A program made the position numbers and the translations under genes. Source: Maribacter cobaltidurans (lineage in GTDB: Bacteria > Bacteroidota > Bacteroidia > Flavobacteriales > Flavobacteriaceae). Taken from it: 64,000 nucleotides of DNA. This document shows positions 36,455 through 44,700 of the stretch, piece by piece; within the stretch, counting starts at the first letter, position 1, and each line of letters begins with the position of its first letter. The notes under the pieces are model-generated. The model searched no databases. It was not told where the DNA came from and saw only the letters and a list, made by a program, of their open reading frames with translations. The stretch lies in contig NZ_CP022957.1 of NCBI RefSeq assembly GCF_002269385.1, forward strand, positions 2,537,001 through 2,601,000, in the 5' to 3' direction.

Positions 36455-36757
36455 TTAAATTGAAGGAGGGGGCCTTGAGAAAAGAAGGCTTGGGCAAGTG
36501 GTCGTAGAAACTTGGAAATCGTAGCCAATTGCAACTTCGTTTTGAGGTACGAATTCGATGGCGGGGGACAATGGTTCCCCTGAATCTTCCAATACTGCGG
36601 GTGTATGACTGTCAGCGGCAATGTTGTGACATATGGCGCAAGAATCTAGGCAATCTGGATCGTCATGTGTAAGCACATGAAGGCCAATAAGCTTCGTTGC
36701 CATGAAAAGGGCAAGAAAGATAAAGGAAATGCTATTTTTGAGACGATTTGATTTCAT
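36455..36757 (-). CDS. Small membrane protein with Cys/His motif
   Basis: From ATG 36757 the 100-residue product has one membrane or signal segment (about residues 9-26), then GLHVLTHDDPDCLDSCAICHN. This is a C-x3-C-x2-CH cluster with flanking His and Asp that could bind a metal ion. The C-terminus is proline-rich. No family is recognised. It lies 199 bases before the receptor gene on the same strand, so it may be a sensor or chaperone of the same metal locus; that is inference. Confidence 0.6.
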   Translation of the reverse strand: MKSNRLKNSISFIFLALFMATKLIGLHVLTHDDPDCLDSCAICHNIAADSHTPAVLEDSGEPLSPAIEFVPQNEVAIGYDFQVSTTTCPSLLFSRPPPSI

Positions 36758-36937
36758 ATCCACGCAAACTTATTAAAAACAAATCAATTTATATCACTGG
36801 TCCCGTAAATATGCTAAACTTTTACTGTATTCTAAATTTTGTTCACCTCAGGTTGTAAATCATTAGAATGAATATTTTGAACATTGGCTGGTAGTTTCAA
36901 TCTGTATAAAAAGCCGCTTTCGTCATGCGCGGGTGGC

Positions 36938-39034
36938 TCAGTTTACCTGGCTCATCCAATTAACTCTTTCATTTTCATTCATAACGACGGTGAAAACAGA
37001 ACCGGAATTAGGATTGGACTCAACCTCAATATAACCTTCCATAGCCTCCACTTGAGTTTTTACAAGGTAAAGTCCCATTCCTTTACCCTTACTTGAGCCA
37101 CTAAGCCTTCCATACATATCGAATATTTTCTTTCTTTTTGAATCGTTGAGTGACATTCCAATACCATTATCGGATACTGAAATCGACACAACACCATTTG
37201 GTGAACAATTTGAAATGACCCTCACTTGGAGTATCCTATGCATAGACTTATAATGGATAGCGTTCTGTATCAGGTTGAAAAAAATATTCGTTAAATATGG
37301 CTTAATCCCCAATATTTTTTGAACTTCGGAAAAATCCCTGCTTATTTGAACCTTACTACTCTCAATGTCGTTGGCCAAAAGCAATTCGATATTATTCATG
37401 ATTTCATGCAGATCAACTTCTTCAAATTGTTCTTTCGAAACGTGTTTAAGTGATAAGGTTTCATTCAAATCTATTAAAGTATCATCAAGTGTGAAAACCG
37501 TCTTGTCTATCAATCTCACCAATTCCTCATTGCTCAAATAATCATTCTCTGAAGAATTATATAGTCCCGTAAGAGCTTTGAGTGTTGAAACGGGTGCCCT
37601 TAGCATATGCGAAACAACGTAAACGAAATTTTGAAGTTCGTAATTTTGCTTTAAGATTTTAGTTTTAGCCATTTCCATTGCGGTAATATCCTGTGTGGTT
37701 CCGGCCATTCTATGAGGCTTACCATTTTCATCATAAAAAAATTTTCCCCGTGTGTACAAATAGCGTACCTCCCCATCATTCCTTACAATTCTATATGTCG
37801 CATTATGCAGCCTTTTACTTTCTAAATCTCCTTGGAGAGTTTCCCTTACGGATTCTCGATCGTCAGGATGAATCATTGAGAAGAAATCTTCAAAGTCAGG
37901 TTCGTAGGTTAAAGGGTTTTTACCACAAAGTCTAAAAAATTGTTCGGACCATTCTACTTTGCCATTTACAATATTCCAATTCCAATTTCCCATATTTGAA
38001 ATTTCCTGGGCCTCTTTTAAATAAAATTCGCTTAAAGTTAATTCTTGAAGAGCTTCGACTCGCTGAGTAACCTCCATTTGATAAACACTGCATCCGATTA
38101 CCAGCCTATTTCTATCATAAATGGGATGAAAAGAAAGCTCATGATATGTTGTCTTTCCCTCACACTCCAATTTAAAGTCTGTACTGAAAATTTCACCTTC
38201 AAATGCTTTTTTATAGAATGGCTCACAATCAAACGGAGTCAAACCCAGTACCTTTCTATCGATTATTGGCTCCTCTCCGCTATGCTTGGTCACAACCTGA
38301 GCGAAGACCGAATTGAAGGTTACCAGCTTTAGTTCTAAATCTACAGACCAAATTGCATTCTTGGTGTTTTCCAAAATTGAACTTATACGTGCCGACTGTT
38401 GTTCCTTTTCCTCACTAAGAATTCGAACATTTTTTATTACGGGGCGTATGAACACCCTATAGTTTAAGAAAATGATGGCTATAAATAATATTCCCAAAAA
38501 AAAGATAAGTCTTCTTAAACCTAAAAAAGGTAGACTGGAATTCGAGATTTGGGTAGCAATTATTTTATTTAGCCCTTTTTGATAAGCCTCTTGGTTTTTA
38601 TTGTATTCATTAATCAGATTTTCATTCAATACATCAACTTCCTTCCTATTCACCAAATTATAAATTTGCTGTTGGTTAGGGGATATGCTTTTTAATATGC
38701 TAATTAAACCGTAATCTTCAATTTTAGCTAAGCCAAGCGATTCGTCTCCATTTAATAATTGAAAATGCATTCGTGTCATTATTTCGACGTCATTTACAAT
38801 TTCAGGAGTTATTTTGGAATTCAGGTTTAAGCTGTCTGAAATTCTTTGATTCAAGGCACTTTGAATAGCAATTAATCTAACCCTTTCAGTGTCTTTACTC
38901 TTTTTGTCAATCAAAAATTCAAGATAACCTGTGAACGTAATTGCAATCAAGGAGAAAAATAAGAGACTTACAAAAACTACCTTTTTAATATTTTTAAAGG
39001 TAGGATCCAAGACTAACAATTTTCTTTTGTTCAT
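36938..39034 (-). CDS. PAS-domain sensor histidine kinase
   Basis: The 698-residue kinase has two membrane helices (19-42 and 175-197) enclosing an extracytoplasmic helical sensor. Two PAS regions follow (about 215-325 and 345-455). The dimerisation/phosphoacceptor His is H476 in VVSHMLRAP. The ATP-binding domain carries the N box (NLIQNAIHY), G1 (SDNGIGM) and G2 (GKGMGLYLVK). It autophosphorylates on His and would pass the phosphate to a receiver. Two stand-alone receivers lie directly upstream on the same strand and are likely partners. Confidence 0.9.
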   Translation of the reverse strand: MNKRKLLVLDPTFKNIKKVVFVSLLFFSLIAITFTGYLEFLIDKKSKDTERVRLIAIQSALNQRISDSLNLNSKITPEIVNDVEIMTRMHFQLLNGDESLGLAKIEDYGLISILKSISPNQQQIYNLVNRKEVDVLNENLINEYNKNQEAYQKGLNKIIATQISNSSLPFLGLRRLIFFLGILFIAIIFLNYRVFIRPVIKNVRILSEEKEQQSARISSILENTKNAIWSVDLELKLVTFNSVFAQVVTKHSGEEPIIDRKVLGLTPFDCEPFYKKAFEGEIFSTDFKLECEGKTTYHELSFHPIYDRNRLVIGCSVYQMEVTQRVEALQELTLSEFYLKEAQEISNMGNWNWNIVNGKVEWSEQFFRLCGKNPLTYEPDFEDFFSMIHPDDRESVRETLQGDLESKRLHNATYRIVRNDGEVRYLYTRGKFFYDENGKPHRMAGTTQDITAMEMAKTKILKQNYELQNFVYVVSHMLRAPVSTLKALTGLYNSSENDYLSNEELVRLIDKTVFTLDDTLIDLNETLSLKHVSKEQFEEVDLHEIMNNIELLLANDIESSKVQISRDFSEVQKILGIKPYLTNIFFNLIQNAIHYKSMHRILQVRVISNCSPNGVVSISVSDNGIGMSLNDSKRKKIFDMYGRLSGSSKGKGMGLYLVKTQVEAMEGYIEVESNPNSGSVFTVVMNENERVNWMSQVN

Positions 39035-39139
39035 GAACTATTATCTGTTAGATATGTAATTAATATTTTAGAACCGGGTTTAACCATCCCAAATCCATGT
39101 TAAGGAAGGGAATTAGAAAAATTAAGAATCCGTAAATTT

Positions 39140-39550
39140 TTATACTTCAGTGAGGTTTTTCTTCAAAATGGAGATATCGGCCATTCTAAGTGGTTTGGAA
39201 ATACATCCTAGTGCCAAGGGGTGGTTCATCGCCCTTTTTAAATCTGAGCTGTCGATAGATGATGTAACCATCATGGTTTCCACCGTTTCTGTTCCTCGAA
39301 AATGATTTAATCGGTCTAAAAATTCAAAACCATCTAACTCTGGCATATTAATATCCAATAATATTAAAATATTAGGTTTCCCTTTTAAAAGTGTTTCTCT
39401 CAAATCATTTAGTGCTTCAATGGGATTCGTAAAGCACCTAATATCATCTGTCAAAAAAGACTTTTTTATAAGGGATTTATGAATGAAATTTACGGTCAGA
39501 TCATCGTCAACTACGAAAACAATATCATAAGGGGGATTACAATCTTGCAT
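39140..39550 (-). CDS. Stand-alone response regulator receiver (1)
   Basis: The 136-residue protein is a single CheY-like receiver. It has the acidic pair in VVDDD, the phosphoacceptor D66 in LLDINMPELDGFEF, a Thr/Ser in VTSSID and the Lys in CISKPLR. It has no output domain, so it works by protein interaction or in a phosphorelay. It lies between the second receiver gene and the histidine kinase gene. Confidence 0.9.
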   Translation of the reverse strand: MQDCNPPYDIVFVVDDDLTVNFIHKSLIKKSFLTDDIRCFTNPIEALNDLRETLLKGKPNILILLDINMPELDGFEFLDRLNHFRGTETVETMMVTSSIDSSDLKRAMNHPLALGCISKPLRMADISILKKNLTEV

Positions 39551-39568
39551 ATTTAGAAATTATTAAAG

Positions 39569-39973
39569 TTATATTAATTTAGAATTTTCATTTAGCTCAA
39601 GTAACGTCTTAAGTTGATTGGACTCTAATGGCTTGTTCAAAAAATGTCGTACATACTCCGGATATTCAAGCGCAAGCCGTTTATCCTTTTCAGAGATGGA
39701 AGAAGATACTATAATTACGTCTAAAGATTGTGTAATACCTTCTTTTAAGAGACAATCCAGAAATTCGAATCCGTTCATCTCAGGCATATTGATATCCAAT
39801 AGAATCAAGGAGGATTTAAGGCTATTTCGGTTTTCCAACAAAACTTTAAGGCCTTCTTCGGGATTTGTAAATGAAAAAACGCTTTGAAAACCTAATCTTT
39901 TCAAAAGCATTGTATGTAAGAAGTTTACCGTTTCAAAATCATCAATTAAGTAAATATTATTGTAGCTCTTCAT
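39569..39973 (-). CDS. Stand-alone response regulator receiver (2)
   Basis: The 134-residue single receiver has the acidic pair in LIDDF, the phosphoacceptor D60 in LLDINMPEMNGFEF, Ser in VSSSIS and the Lys in FLNKPLE. It is a paralogue of the gene 18 bases downstream and probably arose by tandem duplication. It is the first gene of the receiver/receiver/kinase operon. Confidence 0.9.
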   Translation of the reverse strand: MKSYNNIYLIDDFETVNFLHTMLLKRLGFQSVFSFTNPEEGLKVLLENRNSLKSSLILLDINMPEMNGFEFLDCLLKEGITQSLDVIIVSSSISEKDKRLALEYPEYVRHFLNKPLESNQLKTLLELNENSKLI

Positions 39974-40186
39974 TGGAACGGTAGTACTTTTAAACCATTG
40001 CTAAGTCCAATCACAAATAATACTTTTTAAGCAATTGAAAATAAATTCTTACAAAAATAACGGTAAAAGACTATTTATATTGTAATTATTTTTGATCTCC
40101 TCAATCTCAGCTTAAAGCCGAACTGTTTGAAAATACAAGAACAAGAACCTCAAATCTTACGCCTAACTTTTGTGCATGGATGCTAT

Positions 40187-40232
40187 CGGGTTTTTGTAGC
40201 GTTCCGGCAGATACGCGTAAAGCAAAAAACCG
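40187..40232. repeat. Imperfect inverted repeat downstream of bfmA
   Basis: CGGGTTTTTG (40187-40196) and CAAAAAACCG (40223-40232) pair at 9 of 10 positions around a 26-base loop. The stem could act as a transcription end for the mobilization gene or be part of the mobile element border. Confidence 0.35.
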
Positions 40233-40258
40233 AAAGGGCGCAACCTACTTTTTGGATT

Positions 40259-40747
40259 TCAGTATCCCATGTCCTCTCCCGTTCCCCTTGGCCTTATCGA
40301 TGCACTTCCAAGGGATTTGATGATCTTGGCCGCCACCTGTAATTTATTGGTCGGTATACTTGGAGCTTTGACTCCCATGGTCTTAAGAAGCTTGAAGGCC
40401 ATGTCCTTTTCTTTGGTGGACAGTCCTCACCTTGGAAAAGAACTTCCCAGGTTCCTTATCATCGTCCTTTCCATGTTCTTGATAATAGCGATGATCCTAT
40501 CGATTTTCTTCATCATCTTCGTTTCCAACTTTTTGATATTGTCAAGTACGACCTTTAGTCCTCCTCCAAAGGGGTCCAGGTTGTTTTCCCGGAAGTAGGT
40601 GACCATCCCGTCCAATACGTCGCTATGGGACTTGTTGAACCTTTTGGAATAGGTTCGAAAGCGTGTGGCCGTCTCTTTCTTTAGGGTTATATTGGAATAC
40701 CCACCTGTTCCTTTCTTCGTTCCGTTGTTTGTTGATTGCTTTTCCAT
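40259..40747 (-). pseudogene. bfmA: BfmA/BtgA-type mobilization protein, interrupted by an in-frame stop
   Basis: From ATG 40747 the product reads GGYSNITLKKETATRFRTYSK, DVLDGMVTYFRENNLDPFGG and ends after 106 residues at a TGA (40427-40429). The pattern is that of BfmA/BtgA mobilization proteins, which are ribbon-helix-helix-like relaxase accessory proteins of Bacteroidota conjugative elements. Beyond the TGA the same frame stays open to 40259 and still looks coding (KDMAFKLLKTMGVKAPSIP, LQVAAKIIKSLGSASI). This suggests a nonsense mutation in a once longer gene. No relaxase gene is found nearby, so the element is a remnant. Confidence 0.65.
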
Positions 40748-40861
40748 GGTCCAATTTTGTTTTTCCGCTAAAAATTCCCAGTGTTTACAGGGCTTCCCAA
40801 AGGGTTCACTGTAGATTTTGGAAAAGTCTACTGTAACCCCTGTTTTTACACGGTATTCCAA

Positions 40862-41186
40862 AATTCATTCAATTAACTGGTTTTCAACGTTTTGAATACC
40901 CGAAAACAACCGTGATGGCGCAATCTGCGCATCACCCTCTTGCTATTTCTTCGTCCCGCAAGCGGGACCGAATAAATACATGCTGATTTGGAAATCAGCT
41001 ACCACTGTAATTTTGTGTTCGTTGTACGGACTTTAGGAAAGTCAAATCAATTATTTGTTTGCCGCACAAATTATGCTTGAAAGCATATTATAAATATACC
41101 TATTTTATCATTAGCAAAATAAATTGTGAATGGATGAATGGTATTAAGAAATGATTTTGGCAATTAATTTTCTTAAGATATAACAA
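40862..41186. other. Gene-free spacer carrying five consecutive hairpins
   Basis: Five short hairpins follow each other: 40912-40935 (GTGATGGCGCA/TGCGCATCAC, one bulge), 40953-40968 (GTCCCGC/GCGGGAC), 40982-40999 (GCTGATTT/AAATCAGC), 41029-41043 (GACTTT/AAAGTC) and 41073-41086 (ATGCTT/AAGCAT). No gene is seen. The position upstream of bfmA suggests an origin of transfer or a regulatory region of the lost element. Confidence 0.5.
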
Positions 41187-42146
41187 TCACCTATTCATAA
41201 ATCCATACAAAACAAAAGGCAAGATAATTGAGCCAAATATAAGTGCCATTGAATATATGAAATCAGTTATTCCTCCGCCTCTATCAGTCTTTGGTTCTTT
41301 CTTAAATAATCCTTTGTATATTCTTCTGAGAGGCCATTGCAACATTAAAAAAGCTAATGGCATTAAAGTAAATGGCCCTAATTTTTCAGTTATTATTATT
41401 GGAAAATTATTTACAAAATTCCCACCATAAACCATCAGTATAATTGCTATTGCAAAACAACCTAAATACAGAATATCCTTTTTAAGTATTTCACCATCAA
41501 TATAAAACCAAATAGAAACTCCGGCATATAAAAACCAAGTTACTCTTTCTTTTTCCATCATATCGCTATTTCCATTGATATACAGAAAATGAAATACTAA
41601 AAATATCAAGAGTGCCAAAGATATTATGGCAAACCTTCCTTCAATGGTTTTAAAGAATTGCTTCTTATCTGGATAGACGCTCATTTTTGTATAAACTGTA
41701 ATAGTATTTATTGATGATGTGCTTACCGGTGTTAATTTGAAAAATTCTGGAATTCTAGAATTGACTTTTTTTATTCCACCACCAAAGTCAATCTTGAAAT
41801 GATTATTATTTTCCGTTACCACATAAACGTTATCATATTCAGTATCATCAGAAGGAATATAAATCAATATGTCCTGGCCTTTAAAATCACTAGTCTCATC
41901 ACCTCCTGTATATCCCAATATTTCAATTGGTCCCTTTATATCTTCAGGGTACTTTAAATAGTTAATCAAGAAAAAGAACAATTGGTTAGAAATGTTATCG
42001 ATTCTTATTTGGATTGAGTCTTCAAGTTGGAACAAATTAAAGGTCCTTTCGTTATATAAACTTTCCAAATACAAATCAATCCATTGTCTGATAGCCAACT
42101 TTAGATACTTCTCGGAATAACCTTTTACATTAATCAATCCTTGCAT
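41187..42146 (-). CDS. Membrane protein, unknown function (pair member 1)
   Basis: The 319-residue protein has a soluble N-terminal domain (1-165) with KGYSEKYLKLAIRQWIDLYLE and GYTGGDETSDFKGQDILIYIP, then about four membrane helices. I do not recognise a family. The gene follows its neighbour with a 4-base gap, so the two are cotranscribed. They lie between tRNA-Arg and the mobilization remnant, the usual place for accessory genes of an island. Confidence 0.55.
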   Translation of the reverse strand: MQGLINVKGYSEKYLKLAIRQWIDLYLESLYNERTFNLFQLEDSIQIRIDNISNQLFFFLINYLKYPEDIKGPIEILGYTGGDETSDFKGQDILIYIPSDDTEYDNVYVVTENNNHFKIDFGGGIKKVNSRIPEFFKLTPVSTSSINTITVYTKMSVYPDKKQFFKTIEGRFAIISLALLIFLVFHFLYINGNSDMMEKERVTWFLYAGVSIWFYIDGEILKKDILYLGCFAIAIILMVYGGNFVNNFPIIITEKLGPFTLMPLAFLMLQWPLRRIYKGLFKKEPKTDRGGGITDFIYSMALIFGSIILPFVLYGFMNR

Positions 42147-42150
42147 TATT

Positions 42151-42555
42151 CTAGTAGTTATGCTGTATTTCTCGGATTAGACTATGATAGGCTTCAGAAA
42201 AACAACGAATCTCCTTTTCTTCGTGATACCTTGTATATAATTCCAAAAAAAGTCTCAAAACAAAGTATAAGATAACAAGTGTCCAGTTGGAAATAATAAA
42301 CGCCAAAATCAAAGAAGTCAAAATACCCAAAACATTTATGGTCTTGACCAAAATTTTCAAGGGTTTGATAAAATCTGTTTGAACAACGAATTCATTCTTT
42401 CCGTTCAATTTTCCCTTAACTCTGTAAAACTTATAAGATTTTTGCCGTACCAATTCGAATTCCCGCATTTTGACAAAGCCATTATATTCATCTAAAGATA
42501 TAAGCTTATGTAGAGTCGAAATAGTATAATCTGTTTTGGTAAGTGTAATATTCAA
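42151..42555 (-). CDS. Membrane protein, unknown function (pair member 2)
   Basis: The 134-residue protein starts at TTG 42555 (a stop lies four codons upstream, no ATG is available) and has two membrane helices (about 70-108). The N-terminal segment is soluble and basic. No family is recognised. It is the first of a tight gene pair with 41187-42146 and probably works with it. Confidence 0.5.
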   Translation of the reverse strand: MNITLTKTDYTISTLHKLISLDEYNGFVKMREFELVRQKSYKFYRVKGKLNGKNEFVVQTDFIKPLKILVKTINVLGILTSLILAFIISNWTLVILYFVLRLFLELYTRYHEEKEIRCFSEAYHSLIREIQHNY

Positions 42556-42742
42556 AATTTTATTTTAAGTCTTTGACCAACCTAAAAAATGTCATAAAAC
42601 GAAGTTTGACAATTTCTATTATAAAGAAATAGAACTAACAATTAAAACAAGTGAAATTATTATAAATCGATTTGAAATTTAACAAATAGGTCGTTATTAT
42701 GTTAAATCTTGTTAAAAAATGTGGTGTTTGCAAATTGTTTGC

Positions 42743-42780
42743 AAAAAATAGGCCCCAGAAAGAGAAACTCTCGGAGGCCC
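42743..42780 (-). terminator. Rho-independent terminator after tRNA-Arg
   Basis: On the minus strand a GC-rich stem (GGCCTC with GGGGCC) carrying an inner GAGAG/CTCTT stem, at 42751-42779, is followed by the run ATTTTTT. It lies 13 bases after the tRNA 3' end, where a terminator is expected. Confidence 0.7.
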
Positions 42781-42792
42781 AATGAATCCAAG

Positions 42793-42866
42793 TGATCGCG
42801 AAAGGATTCGAACCTTTGACCGTCTGCTTAGAAGGCAGATGCTCTATCCAGCTGAGCTACGCGACC
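42793..42866 (-). tRNA. tRNA-Arg, anticodon TCT
   Basis: The 74-nt gene folds as a cloverleaf. The acceptor stem GGTCGCG/CGCGATC has one G-T pair. The D-loop is GCTCAGCTGGATAGAGC. The anticodon stem TCTGC/GCAGA has a loop CTTCTAA, giving anticodon TCT. The T arm is AAAGG-TTCGAAT-CCTTT. The discriminator base is A73, and CCA is not encoded. It is a plausible attachment site for the adjacent degraded island. Confidence 0.93.
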
Positions 42867-42972
42867 CAATACATTTAAAAGGATGGTTTTTTAAATGTGG
42901 CTGCAAATTTAGTAAAAAATACATATTGGTAAAACCAAATCGTGCTAAAAGATACCCTATTATAAAAAGTAA

Positions 42973-43431
42973 CTAAGAGCTTGTAGTTTTATAGCCCTCG
43001 TAGTGGTCAAAATTGTCATAGAGTTGGTCCAATACCTGGTAGAAAATATCAAACTCTTTTTCGGTAATATTAATGGTACTTACCTTCCTTAGGTCTTTGA
43101 TTATGGGCAGTACACGTTCCATAAGTTTTTGGCCCTCGTCCGTCATGACCAATTTATAACGTTTTTGGTCGTCCCTGAACCGCTGTTTTTTTAGTAAACC
43201 TTTTTTGCAAAGCCCACTGATAACACGGGAAGTGGTGGCCCTATTTCTAAAGTTGGATTTGGCGATGTCCGCCTGGGATGCATTCTTGCCTTCCAGATGT
43301 ACTCGTTGTAGTAGGACCCATTGCTCAATGGTCAAATCGATATCATTGTCCAAAAAGGCCTGTAAAAAGGTGCTTTGTACCTTTTTTAAGGTGCGGTCAA
43401 TATATACGCCAAATCCTTCGGTCCTGTCCAT
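42973..43431 (-). CDS. MarR-family transcription regulator
   Basis: The 152-residue protein has the MarR winged-helix fold: LTIEQWVLLQRVHLEGKNASQ, NRATTSRVISGLCKKGLLKKQR and the wing RDDQKRYKLVMTDEG. It is a dimeric repressor type, with the ligand site between the N-terminal helices and the winged helix. It is divergent from the tyrosine catabolic operon; a repeated 18-bp element lies in the intergenic region and upstream of hppD. Hence it probably represses this operon and responds to a pathway intermediate (inference). Confidence 0.88.
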   Translation of the reverse strand: MDRTEGFGVYIDRTLKKVQSTFLQAFLDNDIDLTIEQWVLLQRVHLEGKNASQADIAKSNFRNRATTSRVISGLCKKGLLKKQRFRDDQKRYKLVMTDEGQKLMERVLPIIKDLRKVSTINITEKEFDIFYQVLDQLYDNFDHYEGYKTTSS

Positions 43432-43473
43432 ATGCGGTAGCTTACGGACAAAAATACATAGAAAATCGTTAAA

Positions 43474-43491
43474 ATTGTTGTTAATGCAACA
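43474..43491. promoter_or_regulatory. Putative MarR operator, copy 1
   Basis: The 18-mer ATTGTTGTTAATGCAACA lies between the MarR regulator and the aminotransferase and contains the inverted arms TTGTTG/CAACA(A). The same 18 bases occur in inverted orientation at 44668-44685, in front of hppD. An exact copy upstream of a second gene of the same operon makes a regulator site likely. Confidence 0.7.
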
Positions 43492-43545
43492 AAATGAAAT
43501 ATTTTTTGTAATTTTAAACCTTCCAAGGATAATGGATGAACAGGC

Positions 43546-44652
43546 ATGCCGATACAGTTTAAAACATACATTTTAGAAGATAGCACTTATAAGGGCGGAA
43601 GCAAGAAAATTGTTATGCCAGAGGGTGTGGAAGTGCATAAGTTATCTTCCAATGAAAACCCTTTAGGGTATTCCCCTAAGGTTAAAAAGGCGCTAATGGA
43701 TTCACTCGAGGAGCTGAGTCTGTATCCGGATAATACCGATATCCGACTAAGACAGGCCTTGGTCAGGGATTTTAAACAAGAACTTAACCAGGACCATTTT
43801 ATTACCTCCAATAGTGGCTCGGAAATCATTGATATGATTTCAAAGGCTTTTCTTAACGAGGGCGATGAAGTGATTGTAAGTCAGCCTTGTTTTTTGCCCT
43901 ATACCGCATTCACGCGTTGGATGGGGGCTACCGCCATCAACGTTCCCATGACGGAAAACTTTGATTATAATCTGGAGGGGATTTTAAATGCGGTGAACGA
44001 ACGAACGAAGTTGATATTTTTGGCCTCACCGAATAATCCATCCGGGAATTATATTCCCAAAGAAGATTTGACTGCCTTTTTAAATAAAGTTCCATCCCAC
44101 GTCATTGTGGTTTTGGATGAGGTGTACCGTCATTTTGCAGAAGCTGCGGACTATACATCGGCATTACCTTTTGTGAAAAATGATCAGAACATCATTGCCA
44201 TTAACAGTTTTTCCAAAACCTATGGATTGGCTGGGCTCCGGGTAGGGTATTGTTATGCCCCTTTGCATATCAGCAATTACATTAGAAAAATTTGTAAACC
44301 CTTTCTATTGTCCACCATGGCCTTGGAAGGGGCCATTGCAGCTTTGGAGGATACGGAATTTGTGGAAAAGACCGTAGCCCTAATACGTCAGGAACGTGAG
44401 TTTGTGCTTAGGGGATTAAGTGCATTACAAATCAAGTTTTGGCCTAGCCAGGGAAATTTTGTAATGATTCAACCTACTATTCCTGATACAGAACTGGTCG
44501 CCTTATTGGAGCAAAAGGGGATTATGGTTAGACCTGTGGGCAATTTTGGTGCCCCTGGAAAAGTTCGGATTTCCTTTGGTACCAGGGCTTCCAACGAAGT
44601 ACTACTGAATGCCTTGGAATCCATTGTAAAAATGAAAACAGTAATGTCATAA
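43546..44652 (+). CDS. HisC-like class I/II aminotransferase, likely tyrosine aminotransferase
   Basis: The 368-residue PLP enzyme has the catalytic Lys K224 in SFSKTYGLAGLRVGY, with SPNNPSGNYIP and an N-terminal LSSNENPLGYSP. These are marks of histidinol-phosphate aminotransferase-like enzymes, a group that also accepts aromatic amino acids. As the first gene of a tyrosine catabolic operon it most likely converts tyrosine to 4-hydroxyphenylpyruvate for HppD 48 bases downstream. The substrate is inferred from context, not motif. Confidence 0.85.
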   Translation: MPIQFKTYILEDSTYKGGSKKIVMPEGVEVHKLSSNENPLGYSPKVKKALMDSLEELSLYPDNTDIRLRQALVRDFKQELNQDHFITSNSGSEIIDMISKAFLNEGDEVIVSQPCFLPYTAFTRWMGATAINVPMTENFDYNLEGILNAVNERTKLIFLASPNNPSGNYIPKEDLTAFLNKVPSHVIVVLDEVYRHFAEAADYTSALPFVKNDQNIIAINSFSKTYGLAGLRVGYCYAPLHISNYIRKICKPFLLSTMALEGAIAALEDTEFVEKTVALIRQEREFVLRGLSALQIKFWPSQGNFVMIQPTIPDTELVALLEQKGIMVRPVGNFGAPGKVRISFGTRASNEVLLNALESIVKMKTVMS

Positions 44653-44667
44653 ATTTTTTAGCAACTA

Positions 44668-44685
44668 TGTTGCATTAACAACAAT
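44668..44685. promoter_or_regulatory. Putative MarR operator, copy 2
   Basis: This is the exact reverse complement of the 18-mer at 43474-43491. It lies in the 48-base gap between the aminotransferase stop and the hppD start, so hppD may have its own regulated promoter. Confidence 0.7.
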
Positions 44686-44700
44686 ATAAAGTAAGTCAAT

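Noticed and set aside
40269..40598. Open plus-strand frame of about 109 codons with hydrophobic segments
   Set aside because: It lies opposite the bfmA gene and its in-frame extension, whose protein matches a known mobilization family; the plus frame shows no family pattern.
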